A DNA stretch of 64,000 nt, taken from the NCBI GenBank assembly GCA_965207985.1, contig CBDBND010000012.1, positions 17,999 to 81,998 on the forward strand. Direction: 5' to 3'. Positions 7,384 to 17,313 of the stretch are shown one piece after another; position 1 is the first letter of the stretch; each line of letters begins with the position of its first letter. This DNA is from CBDBND01 sp965207985. GTDB lineage: Bacteria; Pseudomonadota; Alphaproteobacteria; Rhodospirillales; Rhodospirillaceae. Below the pieces are notes generated by a model. It was given only the letters and a program-made list of their open reading frames with translations, was not told where the DNA came from and did no database searches. The translations under genes were made by a program, and so were the position numbers.

Positions 7384-10300
7384 TCAAAACTGCCGGATAT
7401 CGGTGACGCCGGGCACGTCCTTAATACGGCCTAGGGTCTGGGGAGAAATGGCATAGCGGTCGGGCAAAGCCACCTCCACTTCATGGCCGTTGGATCGCGC
7501 CACCAAAAGAATGCGGCCGTTGCCCCGGCCGTCCGCTTCTATGATTTCGCGAATCTCTTCGATCAACGCACCCTCTTTGATCTGGACGCGCAGATTATCA
7601 AGTTTGGCGGCGACCGCTTCGTCCAGCGGAACCATCTTGGTCGCCATGAGGCGCACCTGATCCTCTTCCAGACGCGCATCGAGCGTAACCAGCAGTGGGT
7701 CACCGGATTCCAGCATGTCCCGTGACGCCACCAGCACTTCGGAAAAGACCACCGTCTCAAAGGTACCGGTCGCATCGGACAACATGACAAAGGCATAGCG
7801 ATTGCCATTGCGGCCAATGCGTTCTCGCTTGCTGACCATAGTCCCCGCCATGCGAATGGGCACCCGGCAATCGTCCGCCGTCAAGCTGTCCAGATCACGG
7901 GCGTTGATGACACCCTGAGCGGCAAGGGTCGTCGCGTAAGCATCAAGAGGATGGGCTGAGAGATAAAATCCGATGGCGTCGAACTCATGGGTCAGCCGCT
8001 CCATGGGCCGCCAGTCTTCCACATCGGGCAGTTTCAGTTCGGGTTTGTCGTCTTCACCGGCGAATAACGCATGTTGATCCGAGTTACGGTCCTCGGCCTC
8101 GGCCTGGGCGGTGCGCAAGATGGTTTCCGCCCCTTCCATCAATTGCGCCCGGTTGATATGCAAACTGTCCAACGCACCGGCGCGAATGAGATTCTCAATC
8201 AAACGTTTGTTGATAAGACCCGTGTCCAGACGGCTGGCAAAGTCGGCGATATCTTTGAACCGGCCGCCATCCTGCCGCGCATTGACCAATCCTTCCATGG
8301 CTCCCGCACCGACGTTCTTAATGGCTGCCAGGGCATAACGTACCGCCCAGGCGCCTTTGTCCTTTTGTTCGACGGTAAAGGTAACCTCTGACGAATTAAC
8401 GTCGGGCGGCAGCAAATCGATGCCCAAGCGGGTCAGCTCGGCGCGGAAGCCAGCCAGCTTGTCCGTATTTTGCATATCCAGGGACATGGTCGCGGCCATG
8501 AACTCCACTGGATAGTTGGCCTTCATATAGGCTGTTTGATAGGCCACGACCGCATACGCTGTCGCATGCGCTTTTGGGAAGCCGTAGCCGGCAAACTTGG
8601 CCACCGTGTCAAAGACTTCAGAAGCCTTGGTCGACGTGGTGCCACGTTGTTCAGCGCCGCTGACAAAATTGTCCCGCTGAGCATCCATCTCCGCTTTGAT
8701 TTTTTTACCCATGGCCCGGCGGAGCAGATCGGCATCACCGAGCGAGTAACCGGCCATCTCCTGGGCAGCCTTCATCACCTGCTCCTGATAAATCATGATG
8801 CCGTAGGTTTCTTTGAGGATCGGCTCCAGGGTTGGGTGCATGTAGGCGATCTCTTCCCGACCGTTCTTGCGGTCAATGAAGCTCGGGATGTTGTCCATGG
8901 GGCCGGGGCGGTAGAGAGCAACCACAGCGATGATGTCGTCGAAAACATCGGGTTTGAGTTTGCGCAAAATATCCCGCATGCCCGAACTTTCCAGCTGGAA
9001 CACCCCGGTTGTTTCACCGCGTGACAGCATGTCGAAGGTATCGGTGTCGTCCAAAGGTATGGTGGCCAAGTCGAGTTCTATGCCCCGGTCAGCGAGCAGC
9101 TTCACCGCCTTGTCCAGAACCGTCAGAGTCTTGAGACCGAGAAAATCGAACTTCACCAGACCCGCCTGCTCCACCCATTTCATGTTGAACTGGGTGACCG
9201 GCATTTCAGAATGGGGATCGCGGTAAAGCGCAACCAATTCGAAAAGAGGCCGGTCCCCAATGACCACACCGGCGGCGTGGGTCGAGGCATGGTTGTACAG
9301 GCCTTCCAACTTGAGTGAGATGTCGAACAATTGAGCGACACTTTCGTCCGTGTCGCGCAGGTATTGCAGTTCCGGCTCGGACTCGATGGCGTCTGCCAGG
9401 GTTACCGGACTGGCAGGGTTGTTGGGCACCATCTTGCAAATCTTATCGACATAGCCGAGGGGCATCTCCAACACCCGACCGACGTTGCGCAAGGCCGCGC
9501 GCGCCTGCAGCTTGCCGAAGGTGATGATCTGCGCCACCCGGTCGGCACCATATTCCTCTTGAACAAACTTGATCACCTCTTCCCGGCGGTCCTGGCAAAA
9601 ATCGATGTCAAAGTCGGGCATGGACACCCGTTCGGGATTGAGAAACCGTTCAAACAGGAGATCGAACCGCAGAGGATCCAAATCGGTAATCAGCAAAGAC
9701 CAAGCCACCACGGACCCCGCCCCTGAACCCCGTCCGGGACCGACGGGAACGCCTTGCTCCTTCGCCCACTGGATGAAGTCGGCGACGATGAGGAAATAGC
9801 CCGGGAATCCCATGTCGATGATGACGCCCAGCTCATACTCCAGCCGCTCACGATACGGTTTGGCCGCTTCCTCCCGATCCGCAGCACTCATGCCCTCCTT
9901 GAAGACATATTTTTGCAAACGCTCTTCCAAACCCGTCTTCGACAGATCCCGCAGCGCATCGTCTTCCGTCCGATCACCCGCCTTGGGCGAGCGCGGCAAA
10001 ATAGGATCGCGCCGCTCGACCATCACGGCGCATCGCTTGGCAATAACAAGTGTGTTGTCTATCGCTTCCGGAATGTCGGCGAACAAGGTCTGCATTTCTT
10101 CCGCCGTTTTGAACCTGTGCTCGGGTGTCAGCCGGCGGCGGTCGGCGACCGAGACAAAAGACTTCTCGGCAATACACAACAACGCGTCATGGGCTTCAAA
10201 CATGGGCGCGTCCGTAAAAAACGGCTCGTTGGTGGCAACCAGCGGAATGTCATGGGCAAAGGCGAGATCAATAAGGGCAGTTTCGATCCGGTCTTCCGCA

Positions 10301-10854
10301 GCCAATCCATGACGCTGTAATTCCACATACAGATGGCCCGGAAATATCTCCTTTAAACGCAGCAAGACCGCCTCCGCCTTGGCGAACTGCCCTTCTGAAA
10401 GGTGGCGGCCAACAGCACCATGAATGCCCCCGGTCAATGCAATTAGGCCGCCGCAATGGTGTGCCAGGGCATCCGTCGTCACATGGGGTGTTTCACCCGC
10501 GTCGGTATCAAGAAAGGAGGAACTGACCAGTTTGAGCAAGTTGCCGTAGCCTTCTTCCGTCTGGCACAACAACACCAATTGGTCCGGTTCAGGTAGACGC
10601 GCGCCGTTGCCGGAGCGTACGTCTTCGTCCTCTCGCCGTACGGCGATCTGACACCCGATGATGGGCTGAATGCCTTTCTCCGCGCAGGCAATGGAAAACT
10701 CCAGCGCGCCAAAAAGATTGCGCGTATCCGTCAGGGCCACGGCGGGCATGTTGTTGTCAGCGCAGAGTCCGACCAGGTCTGGAATCTTGATCGCCCCTTC
10801 CGCCAGCGAGTAGGCGGAGTGAACCCGAAGATGGACGAAGGGCGCGTGAGACAT
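7384..10854 (-). CDS. dnaE: DNA polymerase III subunit alpha
   Basis: This is the replicative polymerase catalytic subunit. At 1156 residues it has the DnaE1 length. The N-terminal PHP domain begins FVHLRVHSAYSLAEG; the palm carries GPGRGSGAGSVVAWSL (about 372-387) and the catalytic PDFDIDF with metal-binding Asp at about 414 and 416. Also visible are YRPGPMDNIPSFIDRKNG, the helix-hairpin-helix region near RLIENLIRAGALD, an OB fold (VPIRMAGTMVSKRERIGRNGNRYAFVML, read in parts) and the C-terminal domain. The gene is intact. An IS630 element sits 91 bases upstream of its start codon and may have altered its promoter. Confidence 0.97.
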   Translation of the reverse strand: MSHAPFVHLRVHSAYSLAEGAIKIPDLVGLCADNNMPAVALTDTRNLFGALEFSIACAEKGIQPIIGCQIAVRREDEDVRSGNGARLPEPDQLVLLCQTEEGYGNLLKLVSSSFLDTDAGETPHVTTDALAHHCGGLIALTGGIHGAVGRHLSEGQFAKAEAVLLRLKEIFPGHLYVELQRHGLAAEDRIETALIDLAFAHDIPLVATNEPFFTDAPMFEAHDALLCIAEKSFVSVADRRRLTPEHRFKTAEEMQTLFADIPEAIDNTLVIAKRCAVMVERRDPILPRSPKAGDRTEDDALRDLSKTGLEERLQKYVFKEGMSAADREEAAKPYRERLEYELGVIIDMGFPGYFLIVADFIQWAKEQGVPVGPGRGSGAGSVVAWSLLITDLDPLRFDLLFERFLNPERVSMPDFDIDFCQDRREEVIKFVQEEYGADRVAQIITFGKLQARAALRNVGRVLEMPLGYVDKICKMVPNNPASPVTLADAIESEPELQYLRDTDESVAQLFDISLKLEGLYNHASTHAAGVVIGDRPLFELVALYRDPHSEMPVTQFNMKWVEQAGLVKFDFLGLKTLTVLDKAVKLLADRGIELDLATIPLDDTDTFDMLSRGETTGVFQLESSGMRDILRKLKPDVFDDIIAVVALYRPGPMDNIPSFIDRKNGREEIAYMHPTLEPILKETYGIMIYQEQVMKAAQEMAGYSLGDADLLRRAMGKKIKAEMDAQRDNFVSGAEQRGTTSTKASEVFDTVAKFAGYGFPKAHATAYAVVAYQTAYMKANYPVEFMAATMSLDMQNTDKLAGFRAELTRLGIDLLPPDVNSSEVTFTVEQKDKGAWAVRYALAAIKNVGAGAMEGLVNARQDGGRFKDIADFASRLDTGLINKRLIENLIRAGALDSLHINRAQLMEGAETILRTAQAEAEDRNSDQHALFAGEDDKPELKLPDVEDWRPMERLTHEFDAIGFYLSAHPLDAYATTLAAQGVINARDLDSLTADDCRVPIRMAGTMVSKRERIGRNGNRYAFVMLSDATGTFETVVFSEVLVASRDMLESGDPLLVTLDARLEEDQVRLMATKMVPLDEAVAAKLDNLRVQIKEGALIEEIREIIEADGRGNGRILLVARSNGHEVEVALPDRYAISPQTLGRIKDVPGVTDIRQF

Positions 10855-10958
10855 GGGGGCTATTGATTACACCACCAGCCTGACCGGACCAGAGTTGAAA
10901 ACAAGTTACCCACAGAAAAGTGCATAACCCTGAGGATAAGACCTAGAGCGGTATGATT

Positions 10959-11552
10959 TTAGGTTGGGTCATATCCTGCGTTTTTGAAATAGTTGGCGCA
11001 TTCATTTGAGGTATAGGTATCGAGGAGTCTGCCGATGGCGGCTGAGACGGCCTCGACGGTTCGCGGCGCTTCGAGGCGGAGCAGATGCTTGAGCTTGGCG
11101 AAGACCTGCTCGATGGGATTGAGGTCGGGGGAGTACTTGGGCAGGAACAGGAGCCGGGCGCCGGCCTGGCGGATGGCCTGTCGCACGGCCTTGGACTTGT
11201 GAGAGCCGAGGTTGTCCATGATGACGATGTCGCCGGGCTTGAGGGTTGGGACCAACACGTCCTGCACATAGATGCGGAAGCGCTCGCCGTTGATCGGCCC
11301 GTCGACGAGCCAGGGCGCATCGATTCGGTCGTGGCGCAGCGCGGCGAGGAAGGTCGCGGTGTGCCAGCGGCCATGTGGCGCCTCGCCGATCAGTCGCGCG
11401 CCCTTTGACCCCCAGCCCCGCAGGGGCGCCATGTTGGTCCTGGTCCAGGTCTCGTCGATGAACACCAGGCGCGTCGGGTCAACCCGGTCGCGGTACTTCA
11501 ACCACTGAGCGCGGCGGCGCGCCACGTCACGGCGCCGACGCTCGCCAGCCAC
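10959..11552 (-). CDS. IS630 transposase, catalytic frame (copy 1)
   Basis: This frame holds the DDE domain: LVFIDETWTRTNM with the first Asp, GDIVIMDNLGSHKS with the second, and SPDLNPIEQVFAKLKHLLR with the Glu. It has no convincing start of its own and is reached from the upstream frame by slippage on the A8 run (one base forward, equivalent to two back). It ends NYFKNAGYDPT. Confidence 0.85.
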   Translation of the reverse strand: MAGERRRRDVARRRAQWLKYRDRVDPTRLVFIDETWTRTNMAPLRGWGSKGARLIGEAPHGRWHTATFLAALRHDRIDAPWLVDGPINGERFRIYVQDVLVPTLKPGDIVIMDNLGSHKSKAVRQAIRQAGARLLFLPKYSPDLNPIEQVFAKLKHLLRLEAPRTVEAVSAAIGRLLDTYTSNECANYFKNAGYDPT

Positions 11553-11904
11553 CAGCGTTTTTTTTATAGCTCAGGCCCTGCTCGTGAACGAAGGTCCAGA
11601 CCGAACGGTAGTCCACCTTCAGGCCCCGATCCGCCAGCTCCCCGACAAGCCCATGAAGCGTGAAATCCCCCCGCGCCACCCGGTCCCGCAACCAGCGCTC
11701 GTGCGCCCCCCGGATCGCACGCGGCTTGTAACCGCCCATCCGGCCCGGCGCCGCGCTGCCCGTCCGCCGGTAGCGCGCCAGCCAGGCAACCGCCGTGCTC
11801 TCGCCGATCCCGAAATGCCGCGCCGCCGCCCGGCACGACATCCCGTCGCGCGACACAGCCGAAATAACCCGTTCTCGAAGATCAAGGGAATAAGCTCTTG
11901 CCAT
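11527..11904 (-). CDS. IS630 transposase, N-terminal frame (copy 1)
   Basis: The ATG at 11904 is chosen because GGAGG precedes it and the protein then begins MARAYSLDLRERVISAV, the canonical IS630 start. The frame encodes the helix-turn-helix DNA-binding part (CRAAARHFGIGESTAVAWLARYRRTG) and a second winged segment (DFTLHGLVGELADRGLKVDYRSVW). It runs through LSYKK at the A8 run and then terminates; slippage there would join it to the catalytic frame. Confidence 0.85.
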   Translation of the reverse strand: MARAYSLDLRERVISAVSRDGMSCRAAARHFGIGESTAVAWLARYRRTGSAAPGRMGGYKPRAIRGAHERWLRDRVARGDFTLHGLVGELADRGLKVDYRSVWTFVHEQGLSYKKNAGGWRASAP

Positions 11905-11999
11905 CCTTGCTGGCCTCCTTACCCAGCAAGAATCTTGAATCAGAAATCGAAAAGCTTGTGAATCCCTAAAATGACTCCGTCTAATCACATAAAGCTCTA

Positions 12000-12419
12000 G
12001 CCGTACGAGCTGGGGTTAGGGGCATCCGAAATGTCATGCGCGAGATCGGCATGTTGCCCCAACTGAAAAGTAAAACGCAACCGGTTGAGCCGCTAGAAGC
12101 GAAATCATCATCCTGGGTGAGGGCACCCCAATCTGGAATCTTTCGTGCAACGGTCAAAGTTGGTGTCCGAGTGACCAAGGGCGATATCTTGGGCGTCGTG
12201 GCAGATGCATTCGGTGAGGTGGAAAGCGAAGTTGTTGCCTCCTACACCGGTATAATTATTGGCCGGGCAAATCTGCCTGTGATTTCGGAAGGTGATGCCC
12301 TGTATCACATTGCGAGGTTTGAGGACTCCACCGAAGTGGCTGACAACATCCAAACCTTTCACGAAGAACACTTGGAGGGGCTGGGTCCCGGAGATTATCC
12401 GCAAAGCGCTCAAGAATAG
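12000..12419 (+). pseudogene. AstE/AspA-family (succinylglutamate desuccinylase/aspartoacylase-like) C-terminal fragment
   Basis: The reading frame is open through the IS630 junction (AVRAGVRGIRNVMREIGMLP) and continues with APQSGIFRATVKVGVRVTKG, DILGVVADAFGEVE, YTGIIIGRANLPVISEGDAL, YHIARF. That is the C-terminal beta domain of zinc-dependent amidohydrolases of the AstE/AspA family. The catalytic N-terminal two-thirds, including all zinc ligands, is absent and is not on the other side of the IS, so a deletion accompanied or followed insertion. Non-functional. Confidence 0.75.
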
Positions 12420-12724
12420 CCTGTCAACTTGTCAACACCCATTTGCATAAGATTTTAAAGCGACAAAATTTTCTCACGGGTTCAACATATAAACCCCAAG
12501 AAATGTAGTCTCACACCGTACCCAACCAACGGTAACCGTATCGCTTTCCTGCAACCCAAACATCAGTCGTTGGTTCAAACATTGTCGGGAAATTGACTCA
12601 AATCATCCCGTAAATCGGTCGCAGCAGCGATGGTTATCCTATATGGTCTTTGAGGTTTGTACGGACCTTTTAAAACCGCAGTACACGTGGTGTCAGTGTT
12701 TAAGGTCCACCTGGGGACGGCACA
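12420..12724. other. Intergenic region upstream of the cyclase gene
   Basis: No gene or convincing promoter is visible in these 305 bases. TGTCAAC occurs twice in tandem near 12422-12437. The cyclase ribosome-binding site (GGGGAC) lies at the right end. Confidence 0.4.
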
Positions 12725-14305
12725 TTGGTTGAACGCAGCGAGTTGATCCGGCGCCTTCGCGTCGAAATTCACGCCCTCAAGGAGCGCCTCGGGGAGGATA
12801 ATAGACTCGCCGAAATTCTGCGTGAGCAACTTCATCACACCGAGCACGGCACTGCCGACGAACGGCGTGAACAGGTATTCCGCCGCGCCGTCTGGGATAT
12901 CACCGAACACGATGTGATGGAGGAGTTAACCAAGGTCGAGCCCGAAGGCGCCAAGGACGTCTCCGACGCTATTGTCGGCTTGGGCGCCCGCCTGGATCAA
13001 AAGTACGCCGAGTTCCGAGCCGTGCGCGAGTTCAGCGAACGGATCAACGAGGGTTACCTCCTCAATGACGTGATGAACAACGCATTCTCTATATTGGAAA
13101 CCGTCCTCCCCTATGACCGTATCGCCGTTTCATTGATTGATGAGGATAGCGCAGGCAACAAATGGGTACGGGTCGAATGGGTTGCGGCCAAATACGAAAC
13201 CCAACATCTAAAAGCTGGGCACTCGGCGCAGCTAGAGCAGAGCAACTTAAAGAGTGCTTTCCTCGGAAGAGAACCCATGTTCATCAACAACCTTGAGAAA
13301 CATGCCGAGGAGAATCCGGACTCAACGACCACGCAACTTCTTCTGAAAGAAGGATTGCTTTCCAATCTTTCCTATCCCTTCATTATCCATGGCAAGGTCA
13401 TCGGCTTTATCTTTTTCTCAAGTCTCGAACACGGCACGTATCAAAACATACATATCGATGTTTTCGCTCAGATCGCCAAGGAATTAGCGCTGGTGATTGA
13501 CAAAAGCCGGGCCTACGAGGAGTTGAACCAACGCAACGAGTTCATCAAGTCCATGTTCGGCCGATATGTGACGGAAGAAGTCGCCGAGATTGTTTACAAC
13601 AGCGATACGGAAGCCGCCCTCGCCGGACAACGCGGCAAGGCAACCGTGTTGTTTGCAGATCTCAGAGACTTCACGCCGATGGCCGAGACCTTACCGCCGG
13701 AACAAGTCGTCGACGTGTTGAACACATATTTGTGGGCTATGACCGAAGTTATCTCACGTTACGACGGCCACGTGGACAATTTCATTGGCGATGCCATCCT
13801 TGCTGTGTTCGGAGCCCCCGTCAGTAAATTCGACGACGCGGGTCGTGCCGTCGCCTGCGCCATCGCCATGGAAAATAAGATGCTATCCGTCAACGGTGAC
13901 TTGAAAGACCGGGGCTTGCCTGAACTCTCCATGGGGATCGGCATCAATACCGGCGAAGTGGTCGCCGGCAACATCAGCTCGGACCTCCGTACCACCTATA
14001 GTGTTATCGGCGGACCAGTGAATATCGCCTCCCGGATGTCGTCCATCGCATCGCCGGGCCAAATTCTTGCCACCGAAGAGACGGTCAACGAGAACCCCAA
14101 TATCATTGAGTCCGAAGGCAGTCTCAGAATTTCGGTCAAAGGCTTGAATCAGCCTGTGAAGGTGCATGACATTACCGGAATTTACGGCCTCTATAACTTG
14201 CGTCTTTGGTCTCACCCCGACTCCCTGCTCTCTCCGAGGTTAGAATTGGTAGAAAGTATGGAGCCGGAAGAGGACGAGGACGCGGAAAAAGATACGGGAA
14301 CGTAA
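12725..14305 (+). CDS. GAF-domain class III adenylate/guanylate cyclase
   Basis: The 526-residue protein starts at a TTG preceded by GGGGAC. Residues 1-40 form a coiled-coil-like helix, about 105-262 a GAF sensor (LLNDVMNNAFSILETVLPYDRIAVSLI ... GKVIGFIFFSS, read in parts), and about 303-470 a class III nucleotide cyclase. Metal-binding Asp residues are D312 (VLFADLRDF) and D356 (FIGDAILAVFG); the transition-state Asn and Arg are N433 and R437 in VNIASRM. The catalytic set is complete, so it should make cAMP or cGMP in response to a small ligand or redox signal. The last 25 residues are acidic. It is monocistronic and convergent with the DUF1810 gene. Confidence 0.9.
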   Translation: MVERSELIRRLRVEIHALKERLGEDNRLAEILREQLHHTEHGTADERREQVFRRAVWDITEHDVMEELTKVEPEGAKDVSDAIVGLGARLDQKYAEFRAVREFSERINEGYLLNDVMNNAFSILETVLPYDRIAVSLIDEDSAGNKWVRVEWVAAKYETQHLKAGHSAQLEQSNLKSAFLGREPMFINNLEKHAEENPDSTTTQLLLKEGLLSNLSYPFIIHGKVIGFIFFSSLEHGTYQNIHIDVFAQIAKELALVIDKSRAYEELNQRNEFIKSMFGRYVTEEVAEIVYNSDTEAALAGQRGKATVLFADLRDFTPMAETLPPEQVVDVLNTYLWAMTEVISRYDGHVDNFIGDAILAVFGAPVSKFDDAGRAVACAIAMENKMLSVNGDLKDRGLPELSMGIGINTGEVVAGNISSDLRTTYSVIGGPVNIASRMSSIASPGQILATEETVNENPNIIESEGSLRISVKGLNQPVKVHDITGIYGLYNLRLWSHPDSLLSPRLELVESMEPEEDEDAEKDTGT

Positions 14306-14319
14306 AAATAAACTGCACG

Positions 14320-14745
14320 CTAGATTTTTTGCGTCGTTGCCCCGTCCTCTCGACCGTCAAAGCATTTTTCCAATGCTTGCCTAAAAACGCTATCACCGGG
14401 TGAAGCATGGGCAAACAACGTCATGGACGAGTGAAACTTCAAATCATCGGGACTGCCGAAAACATCGTGTACGGACTTATCTTGAGACGCCAAGACCAAC
14501 TGCGTGCAATTGGTGAGCCTGCGGCCCAAAACCGGATGCGCCAGATAGGCACGGGCCTCGTCTAATCCGCTGATGGCATATTTTTGCGACATGGCGCTGA
14601 AGCCAAGTCCGGCGATCTGCGGAAATATGAACCACATCCAGTGACTGGTCTTGCGGCCACGTTTGAGTTCTGCACAGACCCGGTCGAACACAGGGTCTTG
14701 TGCCGCGGTAAACCGGCCAAGGTCGAAGGGGTCATCGTCAGCCAT
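14320..14745 (-). CDS. DUF1810 family protein
   Basis: The 141-residue cytosolic protein has the family pattern: DLGRFTAAQDPVFDRVCAELKRG, SHWMWFIFPQIAGLG, SAMSQKYAI, LDEARAYLAHPVLGRRL and VFGSPDDLKFHSSMTLF. DUF1810 proteins are common single-domain proteins without an assigned biochemical role. It is full length and divergent from trpG, sharing the 98-base intergenic space. Confidence 0.88.
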   Translation of the reverse strand: MADDDPFDLGRFTAAQDPVFDRVCAELKRGRKTSHWMWFIFPQIAGLGFSAMSQKYAISGLDEARAYLAHPVLGRRLTNCTQLVLASQDKSVHDVFGSPDDLKFHSSMTLFAHASPGDSVFRQALEKCFDGREDGATTQKI

Positions 14746-14842
14746 GGGGAGATTTTACATGACTCTCCCTTTCTGACCGCCCGTCCTTGACTATATCCTT
14801 GAGAAACGGGCATTTTCCACGCCTCCATGAGAGGATGAGCGC

Positions 14843-15463
14843 ATGTACCTGCTGATCGATAACTACGACAGCTTCGCCTACAACCTGTGGCATTACCTGG
14901 GTGAGCTGGGGGCCGAGGTTGTAGTCCACCGCAATGACAAGATTGCGGTGTCGGACTGTCTTGCGCTGAATCCTGAGGGCATCATTCTCTCACCCGGACC
15001 CTGCGACCCGGACAAGGCCGGCATTTGCCTCGACCTCGTCGAAGCGGCAACCGGCAAAATACCCGTGTTCGGCGTCTGCCTTGGTCATCAGACCATCGGT
15101 CAGGCGTTTGGCGGAAAAGTGGTCCGCGGGCCCATGCCCATGCACGGCAAGGTCAGCATCATCACCCATACCGGTCATGACATGTTTACGGACATCTCCT
15201 CGCCCTTTAACGCCACGCGTTATCACTCTTTGGTGGTGGATCGCGCCTCTGTCCCTGACGAACTTGAAATCACGGCCGAGACGGATGACGGTCTGGTGAT
15301 GGGGTTCGCCCATAAAGACCACCTTATTCACAGTGTGCAATTCCATCCGGAAAGCATTGCTTCTCAGTTCGGTCACCGGGTGTTGCGCAATTTTCTGCGT
15401 GCGACTGGGTTGGAGGCGCCCGACGTTCCCGACCGCACCATCGACGTCACAGTCGCCGCTTAG
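14843..15463 (+). CDS. trpG: Anthranilate synthase glutamine amidotransferase component
   Basis: TrpG releases ammonia from glutamine for anthranilate synthase (TrpE), the first step of tryptophan synthesis. The class I amidotransferase triad is present: Cys in VFGVCLGHQ and His/Glu in VQFHPESIAS. The N-terminus MYLLIDNYDSFAYNL is typical. Length is 206 residues. It heads trpG-trpD-trpC-moaC-moeA on the plus strand, 9 bases before trpD. trpE is not in the window. Confidence 0.96.
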   Translation: MYLLIDNYDSFAYNLWHYLGELGAEVVVHRNDKIAVSDCLALNPEGIILSPGPCDPDKAGICLDLVEAATGKIPVFGVCLGHQTIGQAFGGKVVRGPMPMHGKVSIITHTGHDMFTDISSPFNATRYHSLVVDRASVPDELEITAETDDGLVMGFAHKDHLIHSVQFHPESIASQFGHRVLRNFLRATGLEAPDVPDRTIDVTVAA

Positions 15464-15472
15464 GGTCCCGCT

Positions 15473-16489
15473 ATGTCCGATCTGAAACCCTTCATTAGTA
15501 AGGCCGCATCAGGGCAATCCTTGAGCGATATCGAAGCCGCGTCTGCCTTCGAGATCATCATGTCCGGCGACGCCACGCCGGCCCAAATTGCATCGCTGCT
15601 CACCGCCCTAGCCGTGCGCGGCGAGACGGTGGAGGAAATCACCGGCGCAGCGCGGGTCATGCGCGCCAAAGCTCTGGTGGTAAAAGCACCGGTCGGCGCC
15701 GTCGACACCTGCGGAACCGGCGGTGATGCCGCCGGCACGTTCAACATCTCCACCGCTGTCGCCCTGGTGGTGGCGGCCTGCGGAGTGCCCGTTGCCAAGC
15801 ACGGAAATCGCAAAGCGTCGTCCAAATCGGGCACGGCCGATGTCTTGGAAGCTCTGGGTGTAAACCTGGATGTCACGCCCGATGTGGTGGAACGCGCCTT
15901 GAAGGAAGCCGGCATCGGCTTTTTGTTCGCGCAAAAGCATCATAGCGCCATGAAACACGTGGCACCGGTGCGTGCCGAACTGGGCATCCGCACCATCTTT
16001 AATCTGCTGGGCCCCTTGTCCAACCCGGCGGGTGCCAAACGGCAGCTGCTCGGCGTGTTTTCAGCCGACTGGCTCGAACCCATGGCGGAAACCCTGAAAG
16101 CCCTTGGATCGGAACGGGCGTGGATTGTTCATGGCTCCGACGGTCTGGACGAACTTACGGTGACCGGACCATCCCAAGTGGCGGAACTCAACGATGGGTC
16201 CGTCTCTTCATTTGAAGTTACCCCGGAAGAAGCCGGTCTCGGTCGCTATGGGCCCGAGGACCTCAAAGGCGGCGAGCCGTCGGACAATGCTAAAGCCTTG
16301 TCGGATCTCCTCGACGGCGCCCCGGGAGCATACCGGGATATTGTCCTGCTTAACGCGGCGGCAGCACTGATTGTCGCAGGGAAAGTGTCTGACCTCGAAG
16401 ACGGCGCTGCCACGGCGGCCGCAACCATCGATAACGGCAAAGCGATGGCCACATTGGAAAGGTTTGCCGCCATCACGCAAGGGAACTGA
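15473..16489 (+). CDS. trpD: Anthranilate phosphoribosyltransferase
   Basis: TrpD transfers phosphoribose from PRPP to anthranilate. The 338-residue sequence has the glycine-rich PRPP site DTCGTGGDAAGTFNIST, KHGNRKASSKSGTADVLEALG (read in parts) and the anthranilate-site region FLFAQKHHSAMKHVAPVR. It is two bases upstream of trpC, so translation is probably coupled. Confidence 0.97.
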   Translation: MSDLKPFISKAASGQSLSDIEAASAFEIIMSGDATPAQIASLLTALAVRGETVEEITGAARVMRAKALVVKAPVGAVDTCGTGGDAAGTFNISTAVALVVAACGVPVAKHGNRKASSKSGTADVLEALGVNLDVTPDVVERALKEAGIGFLFAQKHHSAMKHVAPVRAELGIRTIFNLLGPLSNPAGAKRQLLGVFSADWLEPMAETLKALGSERAWIVHGSDGLDELTVTGPSQVAELNDGSVSSFEVTPEEAGLGRYGPEDLKGGEPSDNAKALSDLLDGAPGAYRDIVLLNAAAALIVAGKVSDLEDGAATAAATIDNGKAMATLERFAAITQGN

Positions 16490-16491
16490 CC

Positions 16492-17310
16492 ATGGGCAAC
16501 GTGCTTGACGATATCTGCACGGCCCGGAGAGACCATTATGCCCGGGTCAAGTCCAAGCGGCCTCTCGCCGAAATCGAGGCCGAAGCATTGGAGGCGCCGC
16601 CTGTCCGGGGCTTCGGTCTGGCTCTAAGCCAGGCCGCTGCTAACGGTTACGGCCTCATCGCTGAAATAAAAAAGGCGTCGCCGTCCGCTGGCCTGATCCG
16701 CCCGGATTTTGATCCGCCAAGCCTTGCCCAAGCCTATGAAAAAGGCGGCGCGGCTTGTCTGTCCGTGCTGACAGAAGAAACCCATTTCCAGGGATCTGCT
16801 GACCATCTTCAAGCCGCCCGTGCCGCCTGCACCCTCCCCGTTCTGCGCAAGGATTTCATGCTCGAGCCCTATCAGGTGGTGGAAGCCCGGAGCATCGGCG
16901 CCGATTGCATTCTGATCATTATGGCTGCGGTATCTGATTCACAGGCCATAGAGCTTGAATACTGCGCCATGGATTATGGGATGGACGTTCTCATTGAGGT
17001 GCATGGCGAAGCCGAACTGGACCGGGCTTTCGCACTGAAGTCTTCGCTCATCGGCATCAACAACCGCAACCTCAAAACCCTGGAGGTTGATCTTGCGACG
17101 ACGGAACGTTTGGCATCCCGCTTGTCACAGGACCGCGTTCTTGTCGCCGAAAGCGGTCTTAAAACACCGGATGATCTCGCTCGTCTCGCGAAAGCCGGAG
17201 CGCGTCGTTTTCTCATTGGTGAATCGCTTATGCGCGAAGCGGATGTTACCGCCGCGACGCAGACCTTATTGGCAAATCCTTTACCTCCCGCAGCGGCGGC
17301 AGCGGAGTAA
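16492..17310 (+). CDS. trpC: Indole-3-glycerol-phosphate synthase
   Basis: TrpC closes the indole ring from CdRP. The 272-residue TIM barrel shows the catalytic lysine and phosphate segments: EIKKASPSAGLIRPDF, LSVLTEETHFQGS, VLRKDFMLEPYQV, GINNRNLKTLEVD, VAESGLKTPDDL and FLIGESLM. It is not fused to TrpF, as usual in alphaproteobacteria. The Ala-rich end (PLPPAAAAAE) is unstructured. moaC starts three bases downstream. Confidence 0.97.
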   Translation: MGNVLDDICTARRDHYARVKSKRPLAEIEAEALEAPPVRGFGLALSQAAANGYGLIAEIKKASPSAGLIRPDFDPPSLAQAYEKGGAACLSVLTEETHFQGSADHLQAARAACTLPVLRKDFMLEPYQVVEARSIGADCILIIMAAVSDSQAIELEYCAMDYGMDVLIEVHGEAELDRAFALKSSLIGINNRNLKTLEVDLATTERLASRLSQDRVLVAESGLKTPDDLARLAKAGARRFLIGESLMREADVTAATQTLLANPLPPAAAAAE

Positions 17311-17313
17311 GCC

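Larger units (their letters stand above)
10946..11997 (-). mobile_element. IS630-family insertion sequence, copy 1
   Basis: The 1052-base element is flanked by TA at 10944-10945 and 11998-11999, the expected IS630/Tc1-mariner target duplication. Imperfect terminal repeats begin GAGCGGTATG on the left and GAGCTTTATG on the right. It has two overlapping transposase frames joined at an eight-A slippery run (11558-11565). A second copy at 25363-26414 has the same length and the same translation in every frame I compared, so transposition was recent. It truncates an AstE/AspA-like gene on its right. Confidence 0.9.
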